From UBA11222 sp049323435 (lineage in GTDB: Bacteria; Pseudomonadota; Alphaproteobacteria; UBA11222): a stretch of DNA of 64,000 nucleotides. The notes under the pieces are model-generated. The model was not told the origin of the DNA and made no database searches. It saw only the letters and a list, made by a program, of their open reading frames with translations. Each line of letters starts with the position of its first letter. The first letter of the stretch is position 1. Where the stretch lies: assembly GCA_049323435.1 (NCBI GenBank), contig JBMOMX010000013.1:82186-146185 (forward strand), given 5' to 3'. Position numbers and translations under genes: made by a program. Shown here piece by piece: positions 8,184 through 15,494 of the stretch.

Positions 8184-8235
8184 CCGCAGCCTGGCAAGGC
8201 CGCTAGACTGGCGCGGCACGATAAGGGAGCGCGCT

Positions 8236-8979
8236 ATGAGCATAGACAGATTGCGGGATTTGCTTGCCGCCAGCAAACGCGCGGTGGCGTTCACCGGCGC
8301 GGGCATCAGCACCGAATCCGGCATACCGGATTTTCGCAGCCCCGGCGGATTATGGACCAAATACAAACCAATTTATTTTGATGATTTTGTGCGCTCCGAA
8401 GAAATGCGGCGCGAAAGCTGGCGGCGCAAATTCGCCATGGAAAGCGTGCTGGACAAGGCTGAACCCAATCGCGGGCATCTGGCGCTGGCGCAACTGGTGC
8501 GGCGCGGCGTCATGACGCATATCATCACCCAGAATATCGACAATCTGCACCAGAATTCCGGCGTGCCTGATGATCGGGTGATTGAACTGCACGGCAATAA
8601 CAGCTATGCGCGCTGTCTCGGCTGCCATACCCGCTATGAAATTGATCCGATCCGCGAGGCGTTTTTGCGCGATGAAACCCTGCCCATCTGCGACCAGTGC
8701 GGGGGCATGATCAAGACCGCCACCATTTCATTCGGACAAAGCATGCCGGAAGATGAAATGCGCCGTGCGCAGGACGCGGTTCTGGCCTGCGATCTGATGC
8801 TGGTGGCGGGATCGTCGCTGGTGGTGTTTCCGGCGGCGGGCTTTCCCGCTATGGCCAAACAGAATGGCGCGAAGCTGGTAATCGTCAATCGCGATCCGAC
8901 CGATCTGGATGATATGGCCGATCTGGTGCTGAACAAGGAACTGGGTGAAACCCTGGCGGCGGCGGCGGGATTAAACTAG
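8236..8979 (+). CDS. cobB: NAD-dependent protein deacylase (Sir2 family)
   Basis: This 247-residue sirtuin has the NAD-binding FTGAGISTESGIPDFRSPGG block near its N-terminus, QNIDNLHQNSGV, and the catalytic His in ELHGN. A four-Cys zinc site follows (CLGCHTRYEI ... CDQCGG), then GSSLVVFPAAGFP near the C-terminus. It removes acyl groups from lysines using NAD. The ATG at 8236 has AAGGGAG upstream; the frame is open further upstream but without homology. Probably co-transcribed with gpmA. It converges on the molybdenum-maturation operon. Confidence 0.94.
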   Translation: MSIDRLRDLLAASKRAVAFTGAGISTESGIPDFRSPGGLWTKYKPIYFDDFVRSEEMRRESWRRKFAMESVLDKAEPNRGHLALAQLVRRGVMTHIITQNIDNLHQNSGVPDDRVIELHGNNSYARCLGCHTRYEIDPIREAFLRDETLPICDQCGGMIKTATISFGQSMPEDEMRRAQDAVLACDLMLVAGSSLVVFPAAGFPAMAKQNGAKLVIVNRDPTDLDDMADLVLNKELGETLAAAAGLN

Positions 8980-8982
8980 CCA

Positions 8983-10593
8983 CTAGCCCCGCTGATATTC
9001 CGCCACGGCCTGCGGCGTATCGAGATCGAGCAGGATGGCGGCGTCGTCCATCGCCACTTCGCAGACCTGATCGCCATGCTCGCCAATAAGATGCCGTGCG
9101 CCGGTATCGCCGGAGACCGCCATCATCTCCATAAAAAATTGCGCGCCAAACAGCACCGGATTGCCGCGCTTGCCATGAAAAGTGGGTACGCAGATCGCCC
9201 GGCCTTCCACCGGATCAAATGCGGCAACCAGTTTTTGCAGATGCGCGGCACGTATTTCCGGCATATCGCCGAGGCAGATCAGCACGCCATCCACATCCCC
9301 CGCCAGCGCCCTGATCCCGGCGCGCAGCGAACTGCTCAGCCCCTGGGCGTAATCCGGATTATGCGTGAAGGAAACGCCGCTACCGGCAAGCGCCGCCCGC
9401 ACCGCATCCGCCTCATGCCCGGTGACGGCGATTATTGGCGCGATCCCGGCCGCCTTAATCTGTCCGGCGGCGCGCGCAATCATCGGCTCTCCCGCCAGGG
9501 GGATCAGCAGTTTGTTCTGCGCCCCCATGCGTTGCGAGCTTCCCGCCGCCAGCAGCAATGCTGCAATGCGCGGGGCGGTGCGCGCCTGTGGCTTGCGCCC
9601 GGCGCGCGGTTGCGGGCGGGTTGGAATTTCCTTTAACAGGCCGCCCGCGCCCATGCGCATAATATCGCCAGGCGTCACCGGCACATCCGCCATCAGCCGT
9701 TGCAGCACCCAGTCAAAGCCATTCAGTTTTGGCGAACGCGCGCAACTGGGCAGGCCCACAACCGGCACGTCCCCCACCTGGCCCAGCAGCAGCAGATTGC
9801 CCGGATCAACCGGCATGCCCACATGCAGCACCGCGCCGCCCGCCGCCATAATCGCCGCCGGAATAACATCGCGCCGGTCCACAATGGCCGATGCGCCAAA
9901 CACAAATACCGGCGCGCATCCCAAACCAATCAGTTCACGGATCATCGTGGCGGTATCGATTGCTGTATGCGCGCAGCGCCTTTCCGCCACCGGATTATTT
10001 CCCATATGCGCCAGCCGCCCGGTCAGCGCCAGCAGGTTTTTATCCAGCAGGCTTTTCTTGGACCCCGGCAACTGAGTCGAAACCAGCCCCACCATGCGCC
10101 CGCGCCAGGGCGCAACCCGCAGCAAGGGGGTTGTCAGCAAGGCCAGCGCCTGATCCAGCTTTTCGCGCGGCGCTGCGAATGGAATGATTTTGATGGTCGC
10201 CACCATCTGGCCTTTTTCCACCGGCTCATAGGGCGTGACGGTGGCGATGGTGATGCTTTCATCAATCAGATTGATCTCGTCCACCCGCGCCCGGTCAATG
10301 ACCGCCAGCCCATCCGTGGCCGCAAACAGATTGGCGCGCCCGGTAAAGGCCGCGCCGATACTGACATCGCCGCCCGCGCTGGCCCGCGCCAGCGCAGTGG
10401 CGGCTATGTCTTCGCCAACATCGCCGGCCTCCAGCCGCGCTGCGATCACACTGGTGACGCCCGCCGCGCGCAAAAGGGCAATGTCCTGCGCCGACAGCAC
10501 CCGGCCCTTGTTGAAAATCACATCCCCCCGGCGCAATGAATGCGCGATAATGGCCCCCGCCGCATCATCCAGCGCAAGATCGCCAAATTTCAT
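8983..10593 (-). CDS. Molybdopterin-binding / MobA-like nucleotidyltransferase fusion
   Basis: A 536-residue two-domain protein. The N-terminal 340 residues resemble the molybdopterin-binding MoeA/MoaB-type fold (PVFVFGASAIVDRRDVIPAA, AGGAVLHVGMPVDPGNLLLLG, VPVVGLPSCARSPKLNGFDWVL). The C-terminal 190 residues are a MobA/MocA-like NTP transferase (LLLAAGSSQRMGAQNKLLIPL ... LICLGDMPEIRAAHLQKLV). By family the enzyme would attach CMP to molybdopterin to give MCD, the cofactor of xanthine-oxidase-type enzymes. It starts 4 bp inside the upstream XdhC-like gene and ends the operon. Confidence 0.88.
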   Translation of the reverse strand: MKFGDLALDDAAGAIIAHSLRRGDVIFNKGRVLSAQDIALLRAAGVTSVIAARLEAGDVGEDIAATALARASAGGDVSIGAAFTGRANLFAATDGLAVIDRARVDEINLIDESITIATVTPYEPVEKGQMVATIKIIPFAAPREKLDQALALLTTPLLRVAPWRGRMVGLVSTQLPGSKKSLLDKNLLALTGRLAHMGNNPVAERRCAHTAIDTATMIRELIGLGCAPVFVFGASAIVDRRDVIPAAIMAAGGAVLHVGMPVDPGNLLLLGQVGDVPVVGLPSCARSPKLNGFDWVLQRLMADVPVTPGDIMRMGAGGLLKEIPTRPQPRAGRKPQARTAPRIAALLLAAGSSQRMGAQNKLLIPLAGEPMIARAAGQIKAAGIAPIIAVTGHEADAVRAALAGSGVSFTHNPDYAQGLSSSLRAGIRALAGDVDGVLICLGDMPEIRAAHLQKLVAAFDPVEGRAICVPTFHGKRGNPVLFGAQFFMEMMAVSGDTGARHLIGEHGDQVCEVAMDDAAILLDLDTPQAVAEYQRG

Positions 10594-11276
10594 CGCACCG
10601 ATCCGCCGCGCAAAATGCTGGTCATTTGCGCCAGGATCGACACGGCGATTTCCGCCGGGCTTATTGCGCCAATGGCCAGCCCGACCGGGCCGTGAATACG
10701 CGCCATCACCGCATCGCCGAACCCCGCCAGCCGTAACCGTTCCAGCCGCGCCGCATGGGTTTTTTTGCTGCCCAGACAGCCAATATAAAAACTGCCGCTG
10801 TTCAGCGCCGTGCTGAGCGCCGCATCATCCAGTTTTGGATCATGCGTCAGCGTGACAATCGCGGTGCGCGCATCGGGGCGCAATTCCGCCACGCCCGCAT
10901 CCGGCCATTCGTTTAACAGCGTAACACCGGGAAAACGTTCCGCGGTGGCGAAGGCGCGGCGCGGATCAATGATCGTCACATCATATCCGGCAAGCGCGGC
11001 CATACGCGACAGCGGTTGCGCAATATGCACCGCGCCTGCAATCAGCAACCGCAACGGCGGATTGAACACATTGATGAAAATTTCACCCTCCGGCGTTTCC
11101 ACCAGGCGGGCCTTGTCCTCGCGCAAGGCAGTGCGCGCCTGTTGCGCCAGTTCTGTTTGCGCATCGCCATCGGCGTACAATAATTGTTCCGCACCCGTTG
11201 CAAGATTGGTGGCCAGCGCCACCGCGCGCTTGCTGGCGCGGTCCTGCAACAATTGCTCAAGAATTTTCTGTTGCAT
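10590..11276 (-). CDS. XdhC-family protein, Rossmann domain type
   Basis: A 228-residue XdhC/CoxI-family protein. It has a short N-terminal domain and a C-terminal Rossmann part (LLIAGAVHIAQPLSRMAALAGYDVTIIDPRRAFATAERFPG ... GSFYIGCLGSKKTHAARLERL ... IHGPVGLAIGAISPAEIAVSILAQMTS). XdhC proteins bind and protect Moco while it is sulfurated and inserted into molybdenum hydroxylases. It shares a single-base overlap (11276) with the small XdhC-like gene upstream and overlaps the fusion gene downstream, so the three are tightly coupled. Confidence 0.9.
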   Translation of the reverse strand: MQQKILEQLLQDRASKRAVALATNLATGAEQLLYADGDAQTELAQQARTALREDKARLVETPEGEIFINVFNPPLRLLIAGAVHIAQPLSRMAALAGYDVTIIDPRRAFATAERFPGVTLLNEWPDAGVAELRPDARTAIVTLTHDPKLDDAALSTALNSGSFYIGCLGSKKTHAARLERLRLAGFGDAVMARIHGPVGLAIGAISPAEIAVSILAQMTSILRGGSVR

Positions 11277-11599
11277 CAGTTTACACGCTCGACAAACACT
11301 TTGATCTTGCCGCCGCAGGCCAGCCCCACTTCCCAGGCCTGGCTATTGCTGACGCCAAATTCCAGCAGCTTTGGAATGCCGGTCTGAATAATATCGAGCG
11401 CCTCCATCACCACCGCGCCTTCGATGCAGCCGCCCGATACCGATCCAGCAAAGCGCCCATCCGCATGCACCGCCAATTGGCTGCCAGCGGGGCGCGGGGC
11501 CGAACCCCAGGTGTCGGTGACAGTGGCAAGCGCAACCCCTGCCCCCTCTGCCCGCCATTGCGCGGCCTGTTCCAGAACCCTGTCGTGATCTTGCATCAT
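11276..11599 (-). CDS. Small XdhC-family protein, N-terminal domain only
   Basis: A 107-residue protein corresponding to the N-terminal XdhC/CoxI domain: GVALATVTDTWGSAPRPAGSQLAV, GSVSGGCIEGAVVMEAL and VGLACGGKIKVFVE. The Cys in SGGCIEG and in ACGG are conserved in the family and thought to take part in Moco handling. In many bacteria this domain is fused to the Rossmann domain; here the two are adjacent genes. It overlaps the VWA gene upstream by 4 bp. Confidence 0.9.
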   Translation of the reverse strand: MMQDHDRVLEQAAQWRAEGAGVALATVTDTWGSAPRPAGSQLAVHADGRFAGSVSGGCIEGAVVMEALDIIQTGIPKLLEFGVSNSQAWEVGLACGGKIKVFVERVN

Positions 11600-12795
11600 C
11601 CTTCCCTCAATTCGCTACGGAATTTCTCCACCCCAAAGCCGGTTTGCGGGCGGTTCAGCGCGTCCGCCAGCGCCAGCAGACTATCAAGATTATGGCTGGC
11701 GCGAAACTCATCCACATGCGGCAAGATCGCCCGTACCCCCATGGATTTGGGTGCGAAAGCGTCATAGCGCAAGAGCGGATTAAGCCATATCAGACGGCGG
11801 CAGCTTTTATGCAGCCGTTCGATCTCCGGGCCGATGCCAAAGGCCGCATCCCGGTCCAGCCCGTCGGAAATCAAAATCACCACCGGCCCCTGCGCCATGA
11901 CGCGGCGTGACCAGCGTATATTGAATTCGCGCAGGCAATGGCCGATGCGCGTGCCGCCGTCCCAGTCGGCCACCATTTGCGCGATACGCCCGATCGCATC
12001 ATCCACATCGCGTTCACGCAGCCAGCGCGAAATATTGGTCAGCTGCGTGCCGAAAACAAAACTATATACCCGGTCCTGCTCCCGGGTGATCGCATGCATG
12101 AAATGCAGCAGCATACGGCTATAGCGGCTCATGGAGCCGGAAATATCACACAGCAGCACCAGCGGCGGATGGCGGCGCCGGGGGCGTTTATAATGCAGGC
12201 GGATCGCGCCCCCCTGACGCAGGCTTTGGCGCAAAGTGGCGTGCATATCCACCCGGTCTGCGTTCGAGCCGGAACAAAAACGCCGTGTACGGATATTCTG
12301 AATGGGCAGGCGCAGTTTTTGTATCGCCTGGCGGGCCTGGTTCAGCTCATCCAGGCTCATTTGCTCAAAATCTTTTTTGCGCAGCAATTCCTGATCGGAA
12401 AAGCTCAGCGCAGCATCAATTTCCACATCCGGCGCGCCGGCCGGCGGCGTATCTCCCGCCTGGAGGCCCAGCGCCTCGGCCAGACGGCGCGGGTTTTTTT
12501 CCGGCGGCGGCGCCGGCGCGCTGATCGCTGGCAGCATCAGCGCCAGGGCTTTTTTCAGTAATTCCGGGTCGCGCCAGAACAGCTGAAACGCCTGATCAAA
12601 CAGGGCCTGATCTGAATGTCTTGACACAAGCACCGCATGCAGCGCCCAGTATAAATCATCACGCCTGCGCAGCCCCACCGCCTCAGCCGCCGTCACGGCG
12701 TCCAGCATCCGGTCCGGGCCCACAGCCATGCCGCTGGCGCGCAGCAGGCGCGCAAAATGCGCGATATTGGCGGCTAGCATGCCTCCGGCCTGCAT
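11596..12795 (-). CDS. CoxE-like von Willebrand factor A domain protein
   Basis: A 399-residue protein. The N-terminal half is helical and charged (FARLLRASGMAVGPDRMLDAVTAAEAVGL, a DUF/CoxE-specific region). The C-terminal half is a VWA domain with an intact MIDAS motif D217-x-S219-x-S221 (LLCDISGSMS), followed by GTRIGHCL and VVILISDGLDRDA. CoxE proteins work with the MoxR-type ATPase CoxD in building the metal centre of CO dehydrogenase-like molybdenum hydroxylases. The start is immediately after the stop of the MoxR gene, so translation is coupled. Confidence 0.9.
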   Translation of the reverse strand: MQAGGMLAANIAHFARLLRASGMAVGPDRMLDAVTAAEAVGLRRRDDLYWALHAVLVSRHSDQALFDQAFQLFWRDPELLKKALALMLPAISAPAPPPEKNPRRLAEALGLQAGDTPPAGAPDVEIDAALSFSDQELLRKKDFEQMSLDELNQARQAIQKLRLPIQNIRTRRFCSGSNADRVDMHATLRQSLRQGGAIRLHYKRPRRRHPPLVLLCDISGSMSRYSRMLLHFMHAITREQDRVYSFVFGTQLTNISRWLRERDVDDAIGRIAQMVADWDGGTRIGHCLREFNIRWSRRVMAQGPVVILISDGLDRDAAFGIGPEIERLHKSCRRLIWLNPLLRYDAFAPKSMGVRAILPHVDEFRASHNLDSLLALADALNRPQTGFGVEKFRSELREG

Positions 12796-13731
12796 CTATG
12801 CCGCTGTATCTGACTGAGTGCGAATCTGTTCGAGAATTTTACCCGCTTCGCCGCCCTGAATGCGCGCAATATCATCCTGATATTTCAGCAGCACCCCTAA
12901 TGTGTCATTGATGGTCTGCGGATCCAGCGCGATCTTGTCCAATGCCGTCAATGCGCTGGCCCAGTCGATCGATTCCGCCACGCCGGGAGATTTGAACAGA
13001 TCACGCTTGCGCAATTCCTGTACAAAAGCCACCACTTCCGCAGATAGCCGCGCATGCGCGCCCGGCGCCCTGGCATGCAGAATTTCCAGCTCGCGCGCCG
13101 CATCAGGATAATCAATCCAGTGATACAGGCAGCGGCGTTTCAGCGCATCGTGAATTTCGCGCGTGCGATTGGAAGTCAGGATTACAATCGGCGGATGCGC
13201 CGCGCGCACCGTGCCTATTTCCGGCACCGTGACCTGAAAATCCGACAGCACCTCCAGCAGATAGGCCTCGAAGGGTTCATCGGCGCGGTCGATTTCATCA
13301 ATCAGCAGCACCGGCGGCCCGGCAATATCCGGTTCCAGCGCCTGCAAAATGGGCCGCTTGATCATGAACCGTTCGGAAAATATATCCGTGCCCAGCGCAT
13401 GCCGGTCCTGTATCCCTTCTGCCTCGGCCAGCCGGATTTCGATCATCTGGGCGGCATAGTTCCATTCATAGACGGCGCTGGCGGTATCCAGCCCCTCATA
13501 GCATTGCAGGCGCAACAGGCGGCGCCCAAGTGCCTGAGCCAGCACCTTGGCGATCTCGGTCTTGCCAACGCCCGCCTCGCCCTCAAGAAACAGCGGCCTT
13601 CCCAGTTTGAGCGCCAGGAACAGCACTGTCGCCAGCGGCCGGGCGGCTATATAGCCGCCCGATTGCAGCAGCGTGAGCGTTTCATCAATCGATGTGGGCA
13701 CGGATAGGGTCATGCGGGCAGAATAAGCCAT
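12796..13731 (-). CDS. MoxR-family AAA+ ATPase (CoxD-like)
   Basis: A 311-residue AAA+ ATPase with Walker A GEAGVGKT (51-58), Walker B LLIDEIDRADEPFEAYLLEVL, and sensor 1 ILTSNRTREIHDALKRRCLYHW. These are MoxR features. It is the first gene of a five-gene operon with coxE, two xdhC-like genes and the molybdopterin transferase, so a role as CoxD-type chaperone in molybdenum hydroxylase assembly is likely. Start uncertain: ATG at 13731 or 13713, neither with a clear ribosome-binding site. Upstream lies tRNA-Thr, so no structural subunits precede it. Confidence 0.9.
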   Translation of the reverse strand: MAYSARMTLSVPTSIDETLTLLQSGGYIAARPLATVLFLALKLGRPLFLEGEAGVGKTEIAKVLAQALGRRLLRLQCYEGLDTASAVYEWNYAAQMIEIRLAEAEGIQDRHALGTDIFSERFMIKRPILQALEPDIAGPPVLLIDEIDRADEPFEAYLLEVLSDFQVTVPEIGTVRAAHPPIVILTSNRTREIHDALKRRCLYHWIDYPDAARELEILHARAPGAHARLSAEVVAFVQELRKRDLFKSPGVAESIDWASALTALDKIALDPQTINDTLGVLLKYQDDIARIQGGEAGKILEQIRTQSDTAA

Positions 13732-13818
13732 TTCGCCGATTCAGGATAGCGGGCCTTTTCACCCCACTGACATCTTGCCTGTGCGGGCCTGGGCGCGTAT
13801 GTTCCGCCCGTTACACGG

Positions 13819-13894
13819 GCCGGCTTAGCTCAGATGGTAGAGCACCTGATTTGTAATCAGGGGGTCGCGGGTTCGATTCCTGCAGCCGGCACCA
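13819..13894 (+). tRNA. tRNA-Thr (anticodon TGT)
   Basis: The sequence folds as a full cloverleaf: acceptor GCCGGCT / AGCCGGC, D arm GCTC..GAGC, anticodon stem CCTGA/TCAGG with loop TTTGTAA (anticodon TGT at 13852-13854), T arm GCGGG-TTCGATT-CCTGC, discriminator A and encoded CCA (13892-13894). It reads ACA codons. Its 3' half from 13849 is the integration site of the following element and is repeated at 20628-20673. Confidence 0.97.
13849..13894. other. Left attachment site (attL) within tRNA-Thr
   Basis: This 46-bp copy runs from the last base of the 5' anticodon stem through the encoded CCA. It is identical to the copy at 20628-20673, and the flanking bases differ immediately outside. The tRNA remains intact because the element restores its 3' end. 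Confidence 0.93.
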
Positions 13895-13941
13895 ATAAAT
13901 TCAATGGCTTATATCGCAATTAGGAAGTCGTGAATTGCCGC

Positions 13942-13962
13942 TGGCGACCAATTGGCGACCAC
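13942..13962. repeat. Left copy of the 21-bp double GGCGACCA repeat (probable integrase arm site)
   Basis: Two GGCGACCA units separated by ATT lie 48 bp inside attL. The same 21-bp sequence occurs twice at the other end of the element, just ahead of the integrase start. Placement near both ends is typical of integrase or excisionase arm-binding sites. The remainder of 13895-14191 shows no gene. Confidence 0.7.
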
Positions 13963-14191
13963 TAGTCGGGATTTCGCTGCTTACCGGACCCGTTAATTAT
14001 GTCAAGCCATCATCACCCGCCGGGGACAGAAAGGGGGCCGGAGTCCCGTTTCCTTTGCACGTGCATGTGGCTACCAAACACCCCGCCCGCCCGCAGAAAT
14101 TTTGAAAATTTTTCCCACATTTTTCATTCGCGCCTTTATATCACAATGCTTTTGTGTATTATATGGCTCCCACAGAACAGGTGTGATCAGG

Positions 14192-14581
14192 ATGCCAAGA
14201 GCAATCAATGGCCGGTTTCAAAAGGGGGCTTCCGGTAATCCGGGGGGGCGGCCTGCGCAACTGGCTGGCCTTCGTGAATTGGCGGCCCAGCATACCGAGG
14301 CGGCGATTGCAGCATTGGTACGGGCGCTGGATGATCCGAAAACTTCGGTGGCTGCCGCTGTAGCACTTCTGGATCGCGTCTGGGGCAAACCACAGCAGGC
14401 GATTGAACTGAGCCAGCCCGATCATGCTAAGCAAGTTGAACCACCGGATATCATGGCCCTGATTGCCATGCGGCGGAATCTCAGCCTTAGTGCGGCAATA
14501 CCAGGCAACCCCATGCCAAACAGGCTAAGCCTCGTTGGCTCAGAGACATCCGTTGTCACCGGCGTCAACAGGAATGGGTGA
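14192..14581 (+). CDS. DUF5681 domain protein
   Basis: A 129-residue protein starting MPRAINGRFQKGASGNPGGRP, the hallmark of DUF5681, which occurs in phage and island genes, often near terminase genes. A helical region follows (LRELAAQHTEAAIAALVRALDDPKTSVAAAVALLDRVWGKP). I chose the ATG at 14192 because the motif begins there and AGGTG lies about eight bases upstream; the longer frame adds unrelated residues. It is the only element gene on the plus strand and has no terminase partner here. Function unknown, possibly DNA-binding or packaging-related. Confidence 0.8.
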   Translation: MPRAINGRFQKGASGNPGGRPAQLAGLRELAAQHTEAAIAALVRALDDPKTSVAAAVALLDRVWGKPQQAIELSQPDHAKQVEPPDIMALIAMRRNLSLSAAIPGNPMPNRLSLVGSETSVVTGVNRNG

Positions 14582-14628
14582 ATTACTCCGTTGTGATAAC
14601 CCCATCCAGCGGTTCGGCACGAATAGCC

Positions 14629-14982
14629 TCAGCCTTGCGCATGTGAGGCGTTGCCGCCGTTGCTGGCCGCACCGCGACGTTTACCGGCCTCGTACACGCT
14701 CATGACCTTGCTCACCGTGACCTTTAGCCCGGCCTTGTGCTCGCCGTCTTTGCTTTGCCAAGTGCTAAGGCTGGCATGGCCTGCTATGGCTATGGTGTCG
14801 CCAGCCGCCAGTTTGCCCAGGGCTTCCACTGCGCCCGCGTCAAAGGCGATCAGGCTGCACCAGACGGTTTCGCCGTCGTCACCCGCAGCCCGCATTTGCG
14901 CCGTGATGTAGGCCTGCCCCTTGGCGCTTGTGCGCCGGACTGGATCGGCATGTAGTTTGCCCTCAATCAATATGCTGATCAT
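14629..14982 (-). CDS. Single-stranded DNA-binding protein (OB fold)
   Basis: A 117-residue SSB-like OB-fold protein: ILIEGKLHADPVRRTSAKGQAYITAQMRA, then VWCSLIAFDAGAVEALGKLAAGDTIAIAGHASLSTWQSKDGEHKAGLKVTVSKVMSVYEAG. It is shorter than chromosomal SSB and lacks the acidic DxxPF tail, as in element-encoded versions. It is the last gene of the element's main operon and overlaps the upstream gene by 4 bp. It probably supports element replication with the primase. Confidence 0.85.
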   Translation of the reverse strand: MISILIEGKLHADPVRRTSAKGQAYITAQMRAAGDDGETVWCSLIAFDAGAVEALGKLAAGDTIAIAGHASLSTWQSKDGEHKAGLKVTVSKVMSVYEAGKRRGAASNGGNASHAQG

Positions 14983-15494
14983 GCGGGTTGTCCCCCTTCA
15001 TGCAGGCCTATGGCCTTAAGGGCCGCGATAGCTGACTGTCGCCGGTGCGCATACCATGCGGGCCAGCATTCGCCATGCAGCCAGGTATGGCCGTGGTTTT
15101 CGTCGCCATAAGGCAGAACGTTACGGCCCGGCATATCGCCTCTCTGACACCATGCGCACTGCCCCGGCTCAGATATGACGGGATTGCGGCATAGCCACTC
15201 GCTCACGCAACAGCGATAGGCTTGCCGTTCGGCCTGGATGCGGGGGATAGCGCCGTCAAACTCTGCCACGGCGGCACGTTCATCGAAGTAGTTCCGCCAA
15301 TCATCGGCCTGCCAGTGAGCCACCGGTTCGAGGTTTTGCAGCAATGCGGCCAGCGCGGGCTTGTGCAGCCGCAATACCGGCATCCATTTGGCCAGTGCCG
15401 CCTGCGGGCCGCGCAGCCTGACTGTGCCTTGGGGGGTGAGAAAGACGGTCACGCCATCCGCCTTTGCATTCGTGATCAAGATTGCAGGCGTCAT
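14979..15494 (-). CDS. TubC-N-like domain protein with Cys/His cluster
   Basis: A 171-residue protein. Residues 1-55 (ILITNAKADGVTVFLTPQGT ... LRLHKPALAALLQNL) match the TubC N-terminal docking-like domain that recurs in small proteobacterial mobile elements. The C-terminal half has a Cys/His-rich set (RCCVSEWLCRNP, CAWCQRGD, HGHTWLHGECWPAW) that could bind zinc. It overlaps both neighbours by 4 bp. Its job in the element is not known; association with the primase is suggested only by position. Confidence 0.75.
   Translation of the reverse strand: MTPAILITNAKADGVTVFLTPQGTVRLRGPQAALAKWMPVLRLHKPALAALLQNLEPVAHWQADDWRNYFDERAAVAEFDGAIPRIQAERQAYRCCVSEWLCRNPVISEPGQCAWCQRGDMPGRNVLPYGDENHGHTWLHGECWPAWYAHRRQSAIAALKAIGLHEGGQPA

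Noticed and set aside
9076..10539. Plus-strand frames across the molybdopterin transferase gene
   Set aside because: Antisense to clear MobA-like and molybdopterin-binding motifs; Arg/His/Pro-rich translations without homology.
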